A stretch of 64,000 bases of DNA from assembly GCA_944391285.1 (NCBI GenBank), contig CALXSY010000003.1, forward strand, positions 49,389 to 113,388, read 5' to 3'. A program made the translations under genes and the position numbers. Numbering within the stretch: position 1 is the first letter of the stretch; every line of letters begins with the position of its first letter. Positions 17,576 to 27,581 of this stretch are shown in pieces. Origin of the DNA: an uncultured Clostridia bacterium (GTDB lineage Bacteria > Bacillota > Peptococcia > Peptococcales > Peptococcaceae). The notes under the pieces were generated by a model that made no database searches, was not told the DNA's origin, and saw only the letters and a list, made by a program, of their open reading frames with translations.

Positions 17576-19602
17576 CTATTCAGCCAAGATCTGATAAATT
17601 ACCGCACCTTCACAAGTAGATGGCATTCTTACCCCACCGATAGCTGCAATGGTTGGGGCAACGTCTACTTGACGAATAACACGTGTGGTTTTGCAAGCCT
17701 CTTTGATAGCTTCTCCGGCAGCCATAAAGATCGGGCTGACAGATGTATCAGCATAACCATAATAAGTTGACAAGGAGTCACCGTGAATACGGTTGAAGCC
17801 TTCTTCGTTCCAGTAGAGAATATCACCGGTGTAAGGTCCAGCCAAGCCTAATAAAGCGGCTTCTTTATTTCTCATAGCGATAGAAACAATTCGGTCTTTT
17901 CCTTTCCAGCGATAATTATAAAGATCGCTGATAATTTTAGTTTCTAAATCATAGCGTTCTTCATCAGAAACAATGCCGCGCTCGGGGTCACGGCTCTTCA
18001 AGTTGAGGTAAATATGATTTCCTCTCGGTGCAACTGCGGTAGTTTTGCTCCAGTCGATTTCTCTGAGATCTTCGCCGTTTTCATCTTTCTTCAGCACGGT
18101 ATAGCCTAATTCTTTCATTACCTTAACATTTACTCCGAAAGGATCACCTAAAGCAGGGATTTCTTTGTCCTTGCAAACTAAACCATGGTCAGAAACAATA
18201 AAGATATTCCATCCCTGATCCAAATATGGCATAAAGCTACCCAAATATTTATCAGTATCTACATATGCTCTCTCCATAAATCCTTCAAACACTTTGCCCA
18301 ATTCAGGATTTTCCGGCATATAAGCACTTTCCCAATGATAGTGACCCAAGCAGTCTACATTGTGGATATGGCTGAATACTACTTCGTAGCCATTGGTATC
18401 TATCAAGTAATGCATTGCTCTTGATTGCCAAGCAGTGTAATGTTCCCAGCTGGTGTGGTTGATCATTTGTGCCTCAGGATCTTTGCTTCCGTTTAACGAA
18501 ATAGCCACTGCCGGAACATAACCGACATTTTCATTGATTTCTTTCAACAATTCTTTAGGATGGAACAAGGAATCGTTGTTAAAATCCATTGCACTGCCAA
18601 ACCAAACTTTAGCACTGGTGCCATCAGGGGCTATATTATAAGCGAAATAACTTCTGACAACATCTTTTTTGCTTCCGTCATCTAACAAAACTTCGTCCAA
18701 CAAAGTTTCAGCAAAATCATTGTTTTTCAGCATAACTATAGGCTCAGCATCTTTTTTGCTTTTATAGATAGCTACACGGTCATACTGACCATCTTCATTT
18801 TGCAAAATCAAACAAGGACGGCGTACTAAACCATTGCACAGAGGAACAATAAATTCTTTAGCATCAGCAGGTGCATTGACCCAGCCTTTAGCCGGTTTAA
18901 TCGGAGATTCGGTCATTCTGAGCGGTTTATCATGTCCGGCGCATTCACCTTCATGTTCGCTCATCAGCAAATTATTGATCTCCTTAGCATTTAAAGAAGT
19001 GTCTAAAGAGTTGTCGTTTTTTTTGCCAACTTTAACATCGTCTATTTTATCCAGATCTCCAATATCTGTTACGATACATCCTGCACCGGAATCATCAGTT
19101 TCATGCTCTGTCATTTCAATATGATCCGTATTGGTATTAGCAAAAATTAACTGTTCCCAATCCTTCACAGCTACTGCGATATTAATATTAGAAGGTTGAG
19201 TACCATCTACGACATGTAAATTAGGGCTGTCGGAGCTTGGCGGCCAAGCACTGCCAGGCCAATGCCAAACAAGAGTTTTTCTGCCGGCTTCAGCAAAAAC
19301 ATTCCACAGCTGCTCAGCATGGCAATTACGAGAATCAAAAGAATAAACCAAAGTATCAATTTTCGTAGGATGTTGATTCCAGAAGCAAGTGATACCATGA
19401 GTTCCCGGATAAGTACCGGTTGCTAAAGTGGTCCACAATGGAGGAGTAATAGTAGGCACAGCTCCCAACAAAACTAAATCCTCTCTGCAGGCGCCTCTTT
19501 CTATAAATTTCTTCACATTTGGCATTTTACCGGCATTCACAAACTTCTTAGTTAATCGCGGATCCATCCGTCAACGCCTAAAACTAAAATCTTTCTGTTC
19601 AT
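17576..19602 (-). pseudogene. AP-superfamily hydrolase 3, frameshifted near its start
   Basis: The true N-terminus begins at ATG 19600-19602 (TAAGGAG ten bases upstream) and reads MNRKILVLGVDG, then hits a stop because one A is missing in GGATGGATCC at about 19565-19571; the paralogue at 7530-9560 has GGAATGGATCC here. Restoring the base joins it to MDPRLTKKFVNAGKMPN and a further 650 residues without interruption. All later sites are intact: PTITPPLWTTLATG, HIHNVDCLGH, VSDHGLV, HGDS. Initiation at the internal ATG 19567 would give 663 residues lacking the first metal-binding Asp. It is either a recent loss of function or a sequencing error. No permease is attached. Confidence 0.8.
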
Positions 19603-20086
19603 TGACAGTTCACTCCTTAATTTTTTTAATAAGCTAAATTTCTATCTGTTTGTAGCATACATCCGTTACATAAATTAAGCAAACAAGCTTTGCTTTTTGC
19701 AATCAATTTTGCACAAAAAAAATTTGTGGCAACGCTTTTACATTCATGCTAAGAAGAATAATTATCCTTCCATTAGTAATTATTCCTCTTGAAAATATTT
19801 TTTTATCATCTAAACTCTCTAATAAATAACTTTTCATTAACTGGCTTCCCTTTCTATGCGAAGTCAGTTTTTAGGCAAACATTTCATTATCAATGAAATT
19901 TTCCTTACTAAAAGTGAAACTTTTTGTTTCTTTTTTGACTCTATATAATGCCATATCAAAAATTAGCTTTTTTCTACAAATTGTAATTAAATTACCAAAA
20001 ATTTTACACAAAAAAACTCTTTAATTTCTTTTTCTACAATGGTATACTAATAAAAAAATCCAAAACATTTGTAAGGGGTGAGTGGT
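19603..20086. other. Gene-free stretch between hydrolase 3 and the deacetylase
   Basis: About 480 bases without a supported gene. It contains an imperfect hairpin built on GAATAATTA/TAATTATTC (19753-19783) and a -10-like TATACT at 20043-20048 that may serve the deacetylase, without a clear -35 box. The promoter of hydrolase 3 must lie near 19610-19680, but I could not assign it. Confidence 0.5.
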
Positions 20087-21517
20087 ATGGCTTTAGAAAC
20101 CAAACAACAATCCGGAAAAAAATTTAACATCAAAATTGCTCTGTTTGTTATTATTGCAATACTCTTTGTTGTTGCCACAGCGTTTTTCAGTACTTCATAT
20201 ATTGAATTTGCCCCCTATAATGAGCATGAGGTAATTGAGTATCCGCAAAATGTCCTTTCCAGTCAACCACAGGGGCACTTAAAAAATGAGTTGTTTGCTT
20301 TTATTGATATTCCGCTGAAAACTACTGCTGATACAAAAATTAATTTTTCTGAGCTTGGTCTAAATACTGTTAAATATACCGCAGATTTTTTATTTATCAA
20401 AAATACCGCTTCTCAAACAATCGAGATAGTCGATACAACCAAGCCTATTATTCAATTTGCTGAGGACAGCTTAACCGGCGGACAGATAAGCTATATAGCT
20501 TATGATAATTACGACGGTGATATAACTGACCAAGTAGAAACAGAAATTAAAAACGGCATAGAATTTTTTACCATCACCGATTCTTCAGGCAATACGGCTG
20601 TCGAAGCCAAAGTTGTCGATATCAGCCAAGTTCCCAAACCCATCATTACCGTTAATAGCACGAATGTAGTTCGGCTGAAGCTCAACGAAGAATATACTCC
20701 GCCCACCTTTAGCGCTGCTGACGCCTTGGGCGAAGATCTTACCGCCGAAGTGGTTGTTGAAGGCTCTGTTGATACTTCTGCCAATGGCAGATACACTATT
20801 AAATATACCGTTACCGATCAATTTGGCAAAACTACTACGGTGAAAAGATTGGTGATTGTCGGCAATGATACATTAGATACCTCGCATATTGATAAAAACA
20901 CCAAGGTTATTTATCTAACCTTTGATGACGGTCCCGGTCCTTATACGGAAATACTTTTGGATGTCTTAAAAAAGAATGATGTGCAAGCTACTTTTTTTGT
21001 TGTCAATTCCAAGTACAATCATTTGCTGCAAAGAATTTCTGAAGAAGGTCACGCTATCGGTGCTCATACCTTTAGTCATGTTTACAGTGATATTTATTCT
21101 TCTAAAGAAAAATATTACCAAGACCTTAATAATATTCAAAGCGTCATCAAAGAGTATACCGGCAGTGAAACCAAACTAATCCGCTTCCCCGGCGGCAGTT
21201 CTAATACTGTAAGCAAAAAATATTGCCCGAAAATTATGACTGAACTTTCCCAAGAGCTTACTGAGCAAGGATATGCTTATTTTGATTGGAATGTGGACAG
21301 CGGTGATGCCAGTTTCTCTAAAACTGCCGAAGATGTCTATAACAATACTATTTCTGCCATCAGCAAAAAGAAACAAGCGGTTGTTCTCCAGCACGACACC
21401 AAATTATTCAGCATTCAAGCTGTCGACGATATCATCAAATGGGGCAAGCAAAATGGCTATGTTTTTCTCCCTTTAACGGAAGAAAGTCCGGTGGTACATC
21501 ACAGCATCTATAATTGA
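20087..21517 (+). CDS. Membrane-anchored polysaccharide deacetylase with Ig-like domains
   Basis: A 476-residue family 4 carbohydrate esterase. A single N-terminal membrane helix (about residues 15-37) anchors it outside the cell. Two Ig-like DUF5011-type domains follow (IVDTTKPIIQF near 127 and LKLNEEYTPPTFSA near 200). The NodB domain runs from about 280 to the end: TFDDGPGP with the catalytic Asp and metal Asp, HTFSH with metal histidines, RFPGGSSN, and FDWNVDSGD. It probably removes acetyl groups from peptidoglycan or a surface glycan. ATG at 20087 has AAGGGG upstream with eight-base spacing. A terminator follows. Confidence 0.88.
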   Translation: MALETKQQSGKKFNIKIALFVIIAILFVVATAFFSTSYIEFAPYNEHEVIEYPQNVLSSQPQGHLKNELFAFIDIPLKTTADTKINFSELGLNTVKYTADFLFIKNTASQTIEIVDTTKPIIQFAEDSLTGGQISYIAYDNYDGDITDQVETEIKNGIEFFTITDSSGNTAVEAKVVDISQVPKPIITVNSTNVVRLKLNEEYTPPTFSAADALGEDLTAEVVVEGSVDTSANGRYTIKYTVTDQFGKTTTVKRLVIVGNDTLDTSHIDKNTKVIYLTFDDGPGPYTEILLDVLKKNDVQATFFVVNSKYNHLLQRISEEGHAIGAHTFSHVYSDIYSSKEKYYQDLNNIQSVIKEYTGSETKLIRFPGGSSNTVSKKYCPKIMTELSQELTEQGYAYFDWNVDSGDASFSKTAEDVYNNTISAISKKKQAVVLQHDTKLFSIQAVDDIIKWGKQNGYVFLPLTEESPVVHHSIYN

Positions 21518-21542
21518 CTTAAACAAATTGCAACGGCATTTA

Positions 21543-21574
21543 GGCAGGCAAAAATTTGCCTGCCCAAATTTTTT
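21543..21574 (+). terminator. Intrinsic terminator after the deacetylase
   Basis: GGCAGGCAAA pairs with TTTGCCTGCC around a two-base centre and is followed by CAAATTTTTTG. It lies 25 bases after the deacetylase stop. Confidence 0.85.
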
Positions 21575-21631
21575 GTTGCAAAAAACATACTTTTTCTCCT
21601 TTGCTTTATAATAAATTAAAAAAAGAAAAAA

Positions 21632-22082
21632 ATGCTGCGGAAAATAATTCACATAGATGAAGCCACATGCAGTGGCTGCGGTGCTTGTGCCCAAGCCTGC
21701 CACGAAGAAGCCATCGGCATTATTGAAGGCAAAGCCCAAACTATTAAGAGATGATTATTGCGGCGGTTTAGGAGATTGTCTGCCCAGCTGCCCAACACAA
21801 GCCATCAGTTTTATTGAGCGGGAAGCCCAAGCTTATGACGAAAAAAACGTACTGAAAAATCAACAAAAACTATTCTCATGTCCGCGCGCAAGTCCCCAAA
21901 TATTGCTCTCTTCAGCATACACTACCACCGTCGGCAATATTGCCAGTGTCACTATCGTACGCATGGAGGTTCTCTGCTGTGGCGGCTTAGAATTAGCTGC
22001 CAAAAAAGCCCTGCAAGCCAGCGGTAAATTTATACCTTTGAGTGTAACAACTATTTCAACTGACAGCAGAATTTTAGATTAA
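21632..22082 (+). pseudogene. Broken 4Fe-4S ferredoxin-type protein
   Basis: The first frame gives MLRKIIHIDEATCSGCGAC and QACHEEAIGIIEGKAQ, an iron-sulfur motif CxxCxxCxxxC, then stops at TGA. A one-base shift near 21745 continues as LLRDDYCGGLGDCLPSC with a second cluster motif. The related clostridial proteins continue for about 100 further residues to a tail ending VTISTDGRILD; here that tail (VRMEVLCCGGLELAAKKAL to STDSRILD) follows almost directly, so an internal segment of roughly 60 residues has been lost. Two lesions make it a pseudogene. The intact family member is a cytoplasmic redox protein. The length comparison is from memory. Confidence 0.75.
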
Positions 22083-22086
22083 TTAA

Positions 22087-22120
22087 AACAGCCGATTAGC
22101 ATCTCTGCTGATCGGCTGTT
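22087..22120. terminator. Bidirectional terminator-like hairpin
   Basis: AACAGCCGAT pairs with ATCGGCTGTT, extended internally by AGC/GCT. It lies between the convergent ferredoxin remnant and the stalk-domain gene 22139-23065. Confidence 0.7.
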
Positions 22121-22138
22121 ATCTTATTTAATTATAGT

Positions 22139-23065
22139 TCATTCCAAACATTTAAAATCTTTTAAATCAATTTTAAGAGTTACTTCCCTCTCGCCTTCCT
22201 TGTCCATTTTCACCGCTTGGATAGTCAAAACATCATCGGCTAAAACCGGCGTTTTTTTTGCTTCTGTTTTGGAACCTTTTTCGTCTAATTGCTGATTGAA
22301 ATAATACTCACCGTCGTTAAACAAATCCGCCGCTTTAAAATAAACCTTCTCCTCGCCTTGCTTTTGGTAAACAAAGGTTGCTCTGCCTAAATTAGTCCGC
22401 GGGTAGCCGGCATAGGCATCTTTTTGGGCATTATAGACATAATCTTTAACCGCTAAGGAGGCAGTGGGCATAGAGCTTGAAAAATACTCCTCATCTTCTA
22501 ATTCCGCTTTCAGCTGATCCGCAGAGTTAATGATTAAGCCCTTTTGCTGGTCAAAGCTATACTGCCAGCCAAACTCATCTACCGCAAAGCGCCAGGTTAA
22601 GGGAAAGTATGTTACCCCCCGGAAGTTGAGCAAGGGATATTCTTCCGCTTGATTATCAATAAACTCCTGCTCGTCTAAGGTGTTCACCGCGATTTTGTAA
22701 GAGGGAATTACTGCGGTAAGTGAGGATTTGTTTTTTTCTGTCGTCGGATAACCATTCCACTCTTTTTCATAATCCTCACTGTAACCAACAAACAAAATTT
22801 GGCTGTTGCGGTACTCATTGTTATACCAATTAGCCTTCAAGTGCAAAAACCGAGAGCCGTGATAAGTCATCGGCACATAAGTAATATCCTTATAAACCAG
22901 CAAGGGATATTGGCTGTAAGCATTATCTATCTCTACTCCATTTAAGGTCACAGCAAATGCAGGTAAGGTCACCTTTACTTCCTTTTCGGCGGCATTTGCC
23001 GTGGCTGGGCTAATTAAAAGCATGGCAAAAAATGCTAAGCAAATCAGCAATTTATTTTTTCCCAT
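22139..23065 (-). CDS. Secreted protein with two stalk-like repeats
   Basis: A 308-residue exported protein with a signal peptide of about 25 residues ending ANAA. Two related modules follow: YPLLVYKDITYVPMTYHG near residue 55 and YPLLNFRGVTYFPLTWRF near 145. Both resemble the second half of copper-amine-oxidase-like stalk domains. The C-terminal 80 residues form a separate beta-rich part without known motif. ATG follows GGAGGGATATTT. It begins the leftmost end of a same-strand series of exported proteins. No enzymatic role can be assigned. Confidence 0.72.
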   Translation of the reverse strand: MGKNKLLICLAFFAMLLISPATANAAEKEVKVTLPAFAVTLNGVEIDNAYSQYPLLVYKDITYVPMTYHGSRFLHLKANWYNNEYRNSQILFVGYSEDYEKEWNGYPTTEKNKSSLTAVIPSYKIAVNTLDEQEFIDNQAEEYPLLNFRGVTYFPLTWRFAVDEFGWQYSFDQQKGLIINSADQLKAELEDEEYFSSSMPTASLAVKDYVYNAQKDAYAGYPRTNLGRATFVYQKQGEEKVYFKAADLFNDGEYYFNQQLDEKGSKTEAKKTPVLADDVLTIQAVKMDKEGEREVTLKIDLKDFKCLE

Positions 23066-23121
23066 AAATATCCCTCCGGTTAATTTATTTTTTATTTACT
23101 AAAACCATGTTAATGTAAAAT

Positions 23122-24069
23122 TCAGTCGCACTTAATTATTTCATCGCCTATTTGCAGATACTGCACCTCGCTGATGTCGACCAAAGGATTTAGATTTAAC
23201 TGCATCAACCATCTCATAGTTCCATCATCAGCATGAAACCCTATCTCTGAGCCTTCCAGCCTTATTTCCGTCAAATTTTTATCCAAAAGCTTAAGCTCCT
23301 CATTTAAAACGGCAAAGGACTGATATTTATCCGAGTTTAAGTTTATACAAAAGTGCAAAGAATCCAAATAAGCTTCACTGAATATTTTTTCCTTGCCGCC
23401 GCTCCAATAAAAAATCTCACCTTTATTGCCAAAATGCCATGACACCGCTATAGGTTTATCCGTTAAAATAAGCCGGCTGTCTTTATCCGGATTGGCTATA
23501 AATCCTTGAATGAACAATGTTAAAATTTGCTCCTCAGTTATATCTTCCAAGCTATACTTTTCCAGCACACAGAGCAGAGCATTTTCTTGCTCCACAGTTT
23601 CCAGCACTCTGAAGTTCATTGGTCCATTCAGCAAAACGGCGCTGTCGCTCTGATATTTGACCGATTCATTAAGCGCCATGTTCTCTATTTCCTCCTGCTT
23701 GATTTGTCCTTGATAAAGCCGGAAATCAAGCAAAGTAACATAATTCTTTTCCCCGTTAGGCTTTATTGCCATATCTATTTCTTCCTTAGGCAAAGTCACC
23801 TTAAATAGCACTGCAATACTTCTCGCTGTGCCAAAGGATTGGATGACATCTACTTTAATTCCATTGGAAGCTTGGCTTACGTTTATATCCTGCAAACCTT
23901 GGCGCAATTCATCTTTTAAATCTTCATTAGCTTCGTAGTTTTCGTCCCGCTGCAAATATTCCCACAGATAAGGATTCCATTTAGGCTTATCGTTAATTTT
24001 TAAAGCAACGACCGCCGCTGAAACTAATATTAAGGCAAGCAAGATTGCTGTTATTCTCTTACGGCTCAT
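23122..24069 (-). CDS. Hypothetical membrane-anchored exported protein
   Basis: A 315-residue protein with an N-terminal hydrophobic helix (residues 7-23, ITAILLALILVSAAVVAL) that is an uncleaved signal or anchor, then a soluble mixed domain. The start at 24067-24069 is chosen because AGGAGGAG lies just upstream; a longer frame to 24132 lacks one. Repeated phrases such as VSWHFGNKGEIFYWSGGKE suggest a DUF4179/DUF5643-like extracytoplasmic beta sandwich as found with anti-sigma factors, but I am not certain. Its neighbours are similar lineage-specific exported proteins. Confidence 0.6.
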   Translation of the reverse strand: MSRKRITAILLALILVSAAVVALKINDKPKWNPYLWEYLQRDENYEANEDLKDELRQGLQDINVSQASNGIKVDVIQSFGTARSIAVLFKVTLPKEEIDMAIKPNGEKNYVTLLDFRLYQGQIKQEEIENMALNESVKYQSDSAVLLNGPMNFRVLETVEQENALLCVLEKYSLEDITEEQILTLFIQGFIANPDKDSRLILTDKPIAVSWHFGNKGEIFYWSGGKEKIFSEAYLDSLHFCINLNSDKYQSFAVLNEELKLLDKNLTEIRLEGSEIGFHADDGTMRWLMQLNLNPLVDISEVQYLQIGDEIIKCD

Positions 24070-24152
24070 TGTTCTCCTCCTCAGGCTGATTAAAATATTC
24101 TTTGACATATTTTCCCTTGGCACTGTTTTCATTTCTTACATATATTTAATTA

Positions 24153-25337
24153 TCAAACCGCAGCCGCATTTTTCTTCTTTCTCCGGTCCGGATCTTGCGG
24201 CATCAAGCATAAGGATATTGCCGCTAAAACACTGATTCCCACCATGATCCAAAGCACTACACCCATGCCGGAATTATCGCCTATCCGTCCTAAAATAGGC
24301 GAAACTATTCCTCCGGCAGAAGAAGCCAAACCCATTGTGATGCCGGAAGCAAAACCTATATGATTAGGAACAAGCTTTTGTCCCAATACTACGGTAGGAC
24401 TGTAGGTGAGATACAATGCCAAAGAAGCCAAAACCAGCATAATCGCCGATAAAGTGACCGAACGCGTATATGCCATGATTGCCATGGAAGGCACCGCCGC
24501 CAGCATCCCGACCAAAATTACTTTATTAAAGCCTACTCTGTCAGCTATGCGCCCGCCTATTAAAGTAGCTGCCGCGCCGGATATGGCAATTAAGGTGGTG
24601 ATCATACCGGATACTTCCTCGGTTTGCTGGAGCTCTGAAAGCCAAAACAAAGGAATAAAGGTTGTTAAGCTAAACATTGCCGCTGAGCGCACCATAGCAA
24701 TGCCGGCCAAGCGCAAAAATCCGCCCCAATCATCATTCTGCCCTCTGCTTACCGCATTAGAAATCTCCTTTTGCCCTTCCTCGGCAAACTGCTTAAATTT
24801 CGGTGTTAAAATCAACAGCCACACAGACATGATTAACGCCGGCACTGCCAAGATTAATGTGCCATGCAAACCGAAAACACTGATACCGAAGACCGTTAAA
24901 CTGGGTCCGACAAAACCGCTTAAGTTGCCGCCAAAGGAAAAATTGCTGACACCTTTTCCTTTGGTTTTGCCGGCGACATAATTCGCCATTCTGCCGGCGT
25001 CCGGATGATAAATCGCTCCGCCTAAACTGCTTATTACAACAGCGGCCATCATCAAATAATAATTATCCAGCCAGCCGATCACCGACACCCCGCAGCCGGA
25101 CAAAAACACGCCCAAGGACATCAGCCACATACGGTTTTTCTTATCCGCCATTGCACCGAAAAACGGTTGGGTTACGGCGTTAACCAAACTCATTAAAAAA
25201 ACTAAAAATGAAACCGAAGTATAAGATAGCCCTGTATAGCTAACTAAAAACGGCAGCATGGCCATCATCGCAAAGGCGCTTATATCTGCGCACAAATGCC
25301 CCAGCATCATAATATAGCTGTAATATTCTTTCTTCAT
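24153..25337 (-). CDS. MFS transporter, fosmidomycin-resistance (Fsr)-like
   Basis: A 394-residue major facilitator with 12 membrane helices. The loop PFFGAMADKKNRMWLM is the motif-A region, and GGAIYHPDAGRMA near residue 110 is the characteristic signature of the Fsr branch, which exports fosmidomycin and related compounds. The second half repeats the pattern at LIGGRIADRVGFNKV. The C-terminus is a short basic tail. The binding site is weak (GGTAGTGGAAG). It stands alone between two exported-protein genes. The true substrate is unknown. Confidence 0.82.
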   Translation of the reverse strand: MKKEYYSYIMMLGHLCADISAFAMMAMLPFLVSYTGLSYTSVSFLVFLMSLVNAVTQPFFGAMADKKNRMWLMSLGVFLSGCGVSVIGWLDNYYLMMAAVVISSLGGAIYHPDAGRMANYVAGKTKGKGVSNFSFGGNLSGFVGPSLTVFGISVFGLHGTLILAVPALIMSVWLLILTPKFKQFAEEGQKEISNAVSRGQNDDWGGFLRLAGIAMVRSAAMFSLTTFIPLFWLSELQQTEEVSGMITTLIAISGAAATLIGGRIADRVGFNKVILVGMLAAVPSMAIMAYTRSVTLSAIMLVLASLALYLTYSPTVVLGQKLVPNHIGFASGITMGLASSAGGIVSPILGRIGDNSGMGVVLWIMVGISVLAAISLCLMPQDPDRRKKKNAAAV

Positions 25338-25593
25338 CTTCCACTACCCTTTCTTTTTTTGCTTTTCGCGCTGAAATATCAGCCTTATTTATATGAAATT
25401 CTGCGCATTTTCAGCGTAAAACATTGATTTCGTCTGATTTTTAACCAGCCGATTGTTATTATTATAACTAAAAACCGCCATTTTTTCAAGAGCAGGCTTA
25501 CAGCTATTGGTCTTTTTGCAAAATTTAAGTTATACAGCAATCTGCCTAAAAAAGGGTAGTGAAATTCCAGCAAAAGTTAATTTTTAATTCAAG

Positions 25594-26610
25594 TCAAATA
25601 TTTATTAAAGCAAGATTATTCGTTTTTGCGGTCGCATCGTATTTATTGACCAGCACCTTTGTCTCGTCGATAAAACTACCGGACGTATAAAAACCGGTGG
25701 ATTTTTCTCTTGCTGCGAGCGATTTTTCGGCAGAGTCATAAATGTACAAAGTATGCTGATCTTTTCCCTCGTCCACACTCAGCAAAACCTTGCCGCCGTA
25801 AATATCCAAAATGAGCATATCGCCGGCAAAGGTCCAATAATCAGCCACCTTTTCTGCCTCCATATCCCAAACATCTAAGGCATAACCATTTTCGCACAAA
25901 TAAGTGATATAGAGATATTTATCGTCCTCACTGTAAGCAATGTCGCTGATTTCGACCCAATTTTTAACCTCGGATAATTCTTTGCCGACATTAAGCCCGG
26001 TTACTTCATCATTTTGCCAATCCCAGAGGCTTATAGCAGAATGGTCATTGGTAATCATTGCAATATTATTTTCATCAGCACTGAATATCATTTTGCCCGC
26101 ATCTTGAATTATTGCTGTCTGAGCCAAGGGCACAAAAGTCGCTCTATCAAGCAGCTCAAGATAATCATCATGGCGGATGACGTATTTACTTGCTGACGGT
26201 GAAATCATTTTCAACGATGTAGTAGAATAATCTGCCGTTTGCCTTTGCCATTCACCGTTATTTTGGTTGAATTCGGTTATTTTCACGCCATCGCTATAGA
26301 TTATACTGTCCTCTTTTATCTTAATCTGATTATCATAGTTTGTCCAGAGATCATTAGCGGTAAATAAAAGTTCATTTTCTTGAGTTTTGCTATTATACTT
26401 GCTCAAGGTATCTTCATAAACCGGCGCCTCTGTTTGGTCGGAAGATATACTGTTGTGATAAAGCAGGATAAATTCTTCATCATTGATTTTTTCGCACATA
26501 TTTATCACGCCGTCATAATGAACCGCTTCTTTTTCACCGCAGCCGCTGAAGGCACAAGCCATGAGTAAAATTGCCATTAACAGTGTTAGCTTTTTTAGCA
26601 TAAACTTCAT
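25594..26610 (-). CDS. Hypothetical lipoprotein with propeller-like repeats
   Basis: A 338-residue lipoprotein; the lipobox AFSGC gives the lipidated cysteine at residue 24. The mature chain has repeating beta motifs (ISLWDWQNDEV, KYLYITYLCENGYALDVWD, HTLYIYDSAEKSL) like a WD40/YncE-type propeller. The start overlaps the stop of the preceding gene in an ATGA arrangement (26607-26610), pointing to translational coupling; a second ATG nine bases in is also possible. It is the last gene of a run that includes two duplicated small membrane proteins. Function unknown. Confidence 0.72.
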   Translation of the reverse strand: MKFMLKKLTLLMAILLMACAFSGCGEKEAVHYDGVINMCEKINDEEFILLYHNSISSDQTEAPVYEDTLSKYNSKTQENELLFTANDLWTNYDNQIKIKEDSIIYSDGVKITEFNQNNGEWQRQTADYSTTSLKMISPSASKYVIRHDDYLELLDRATFVPLAQTAIIQDAGKMIFSADENNIAMITNDHSAISLWDWQNDEVTGLNVGKELSEVKNWVEISDIAYSEDDKYLYITYLCENGYALDVWDMEAEKVADYWTFAGDMLILDIYGGKVLLSVDEGKDQHTLYIYDSAEKSLAAREKSTGFYTSGSFIDETKVLVNKYDATAKTNNLALINI

Positions 26611-27080
26611 TCCTTTCCTTCGCTGAATAAATTGTCCAAGTAGCTCATAAATTCCTGATTAAACTCCAAACAGCGTACAAATTTATTGCAGTCCACATAG
26701 TTATTGCGCTCATAGGTGCTGATCCAAAAATCGAACCGACCTTCGTTTTCACTATATAAGGTAATGCGGTATGATTGAGTATCATTGATTGAATATACCG
26801 AACGCTGTTTCGAGCTGTAAGCATTGCCCGCCTCTAAGGTTTTTAAATACTCCATAATCTGCGTTTCTGCTTCAGCGGTTAAATATTCTCCAGACAAATT
26901 ACTCTCATAATTAAAAAATCTCTCATCGGTATTTTCATTTCTAACAGATATTTTAAAAGATTCATTATCTAAGCACTCTGCCAGGTAGGCGCGGTCAGTG
27001 TAAATATTTATCCCGATACCTGCGGTAATCGCTAAAATTACAAGCACGATTACAGTATATTTATTGAGGTATTTTTTCAT
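26607..27080 (-). CDS. Small exported protein, paralogue of its upstream neighbour
   Basis: A 157-residue protein beginning MKKYLNKYTVIVLVILAITA, a signal anchor helix, followed by a soluble domain of about 130 residues. ATG at 27078-27080 follows GGAGGTGTGCG. It aligns over its length with the product of 27119-27571: the same first nine residues, the shared pair AYL/VYL before a CL/CM cysteine, EEEQIM or EAETQIM, YERNNYVDCNKFVR against YERSNNVQCSKFVR, and a final YLDNLFS against YLDSLFS. The two conserved cysteines may form a disulfide outside the cell. No known family. Confidence 0.7.
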   Translation of the reverse strand: MKKYLNKYTVIVLVILAITAGIGINIYTDRAYLAECLDNESFKISVRNENTDERFFNYESNLSGEYLTAEAETQIMEYLKTLEAGNAYSSKQRSVYSINDTQSYRITLYSENEGRFDFWISTYERNNYVDCNKFVRCLEFNQEFMSYLDNLFSEGKE

Positions 27081-27118
27081 CGCACACCTCCTGTTCAAAT
27101 CTTTTAATCCAAGATGCT

Positions 27119-27571
27119 TTAGCTAAACAAGCTATCCAGATAATTTACAAATCCTGCTTCAAACTCTACATTGCGCACAAATTTACTGCATTGGACATTA
27201 TTGCTTCGCTCATAATTATAAACAGCAAAATAAATCATCTCCTGCGCCGTGCCGTGCAGATATATACCATACCAATTATTTGCCTTGGCAGTGTTTTGCC
27301 CCTTGCTGTAAGACTTGCCAAATTCAAATCCTCTTAAATAGGTCATAATTTGCTCTTCTTCTGCCAAAGTTAGGTGCCGGTTTTGCTCATCATCCTCTTT
27401 ATTGGTCAATATTTCTCCGTTGGCTTCGTTAATTATATACATTGTAAATGTTTCATCAGTCATGCACTGGGTTAAATATACTTTGTCCAAAAAGATATTT
27501 ATCTTAAAGCCTGCGATAAGTATCACAATCACCAGAACAGCTACGGTATATTTATTGAGGTATTTTTTCAT
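27119..27571 (-). CDS. Small exported protein, tandem duplicate
   Basis: A 150-residue paralogue of the following gene, 38 bases away, with the same signal-anchor start MKKYLNKYTVAVLV and the same conserved YERSNNVQCSKFVR block near the C-terminus. ATG follows AAAGGAGGCTCT. The near identity of the first nine residues and the divergence afterwards suggest duplication followed by fast change of the exported part, as seen in secreted recognition or immunity proteins. Function unknown. Confidence 0.7.
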   Translation of the reverse strand: MKKYLNKYTVAVLVIVILIAGFKINIFLDKVYLTQCMTDETFTMYIINEANGEILTNKEDDEQNRHLTLAEEEQIMTYLRGFEFGKSYSKGQNTAKANNWYGIYLHGTAQEMIYFAVYNYERSNNVQCSKFVRNVEFEAGFVNYLDSLFS

Positions 27572-27581
27572 AGAGCCTCCT

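Noticed and set aside
19560..19602. Programmed ribosomal frameshifting in hydrolase 3
   Set aside because: No slippery heptamer or downstream stimulatory structure is evident at the junction; a plain one-base deletion relative to the paralogue explains it.
24406..24981. 191-codon frame on the plus strand
   Set aside because: It is antisense to the MFS transporter gene, with no binding site; the MFS reading is clear.
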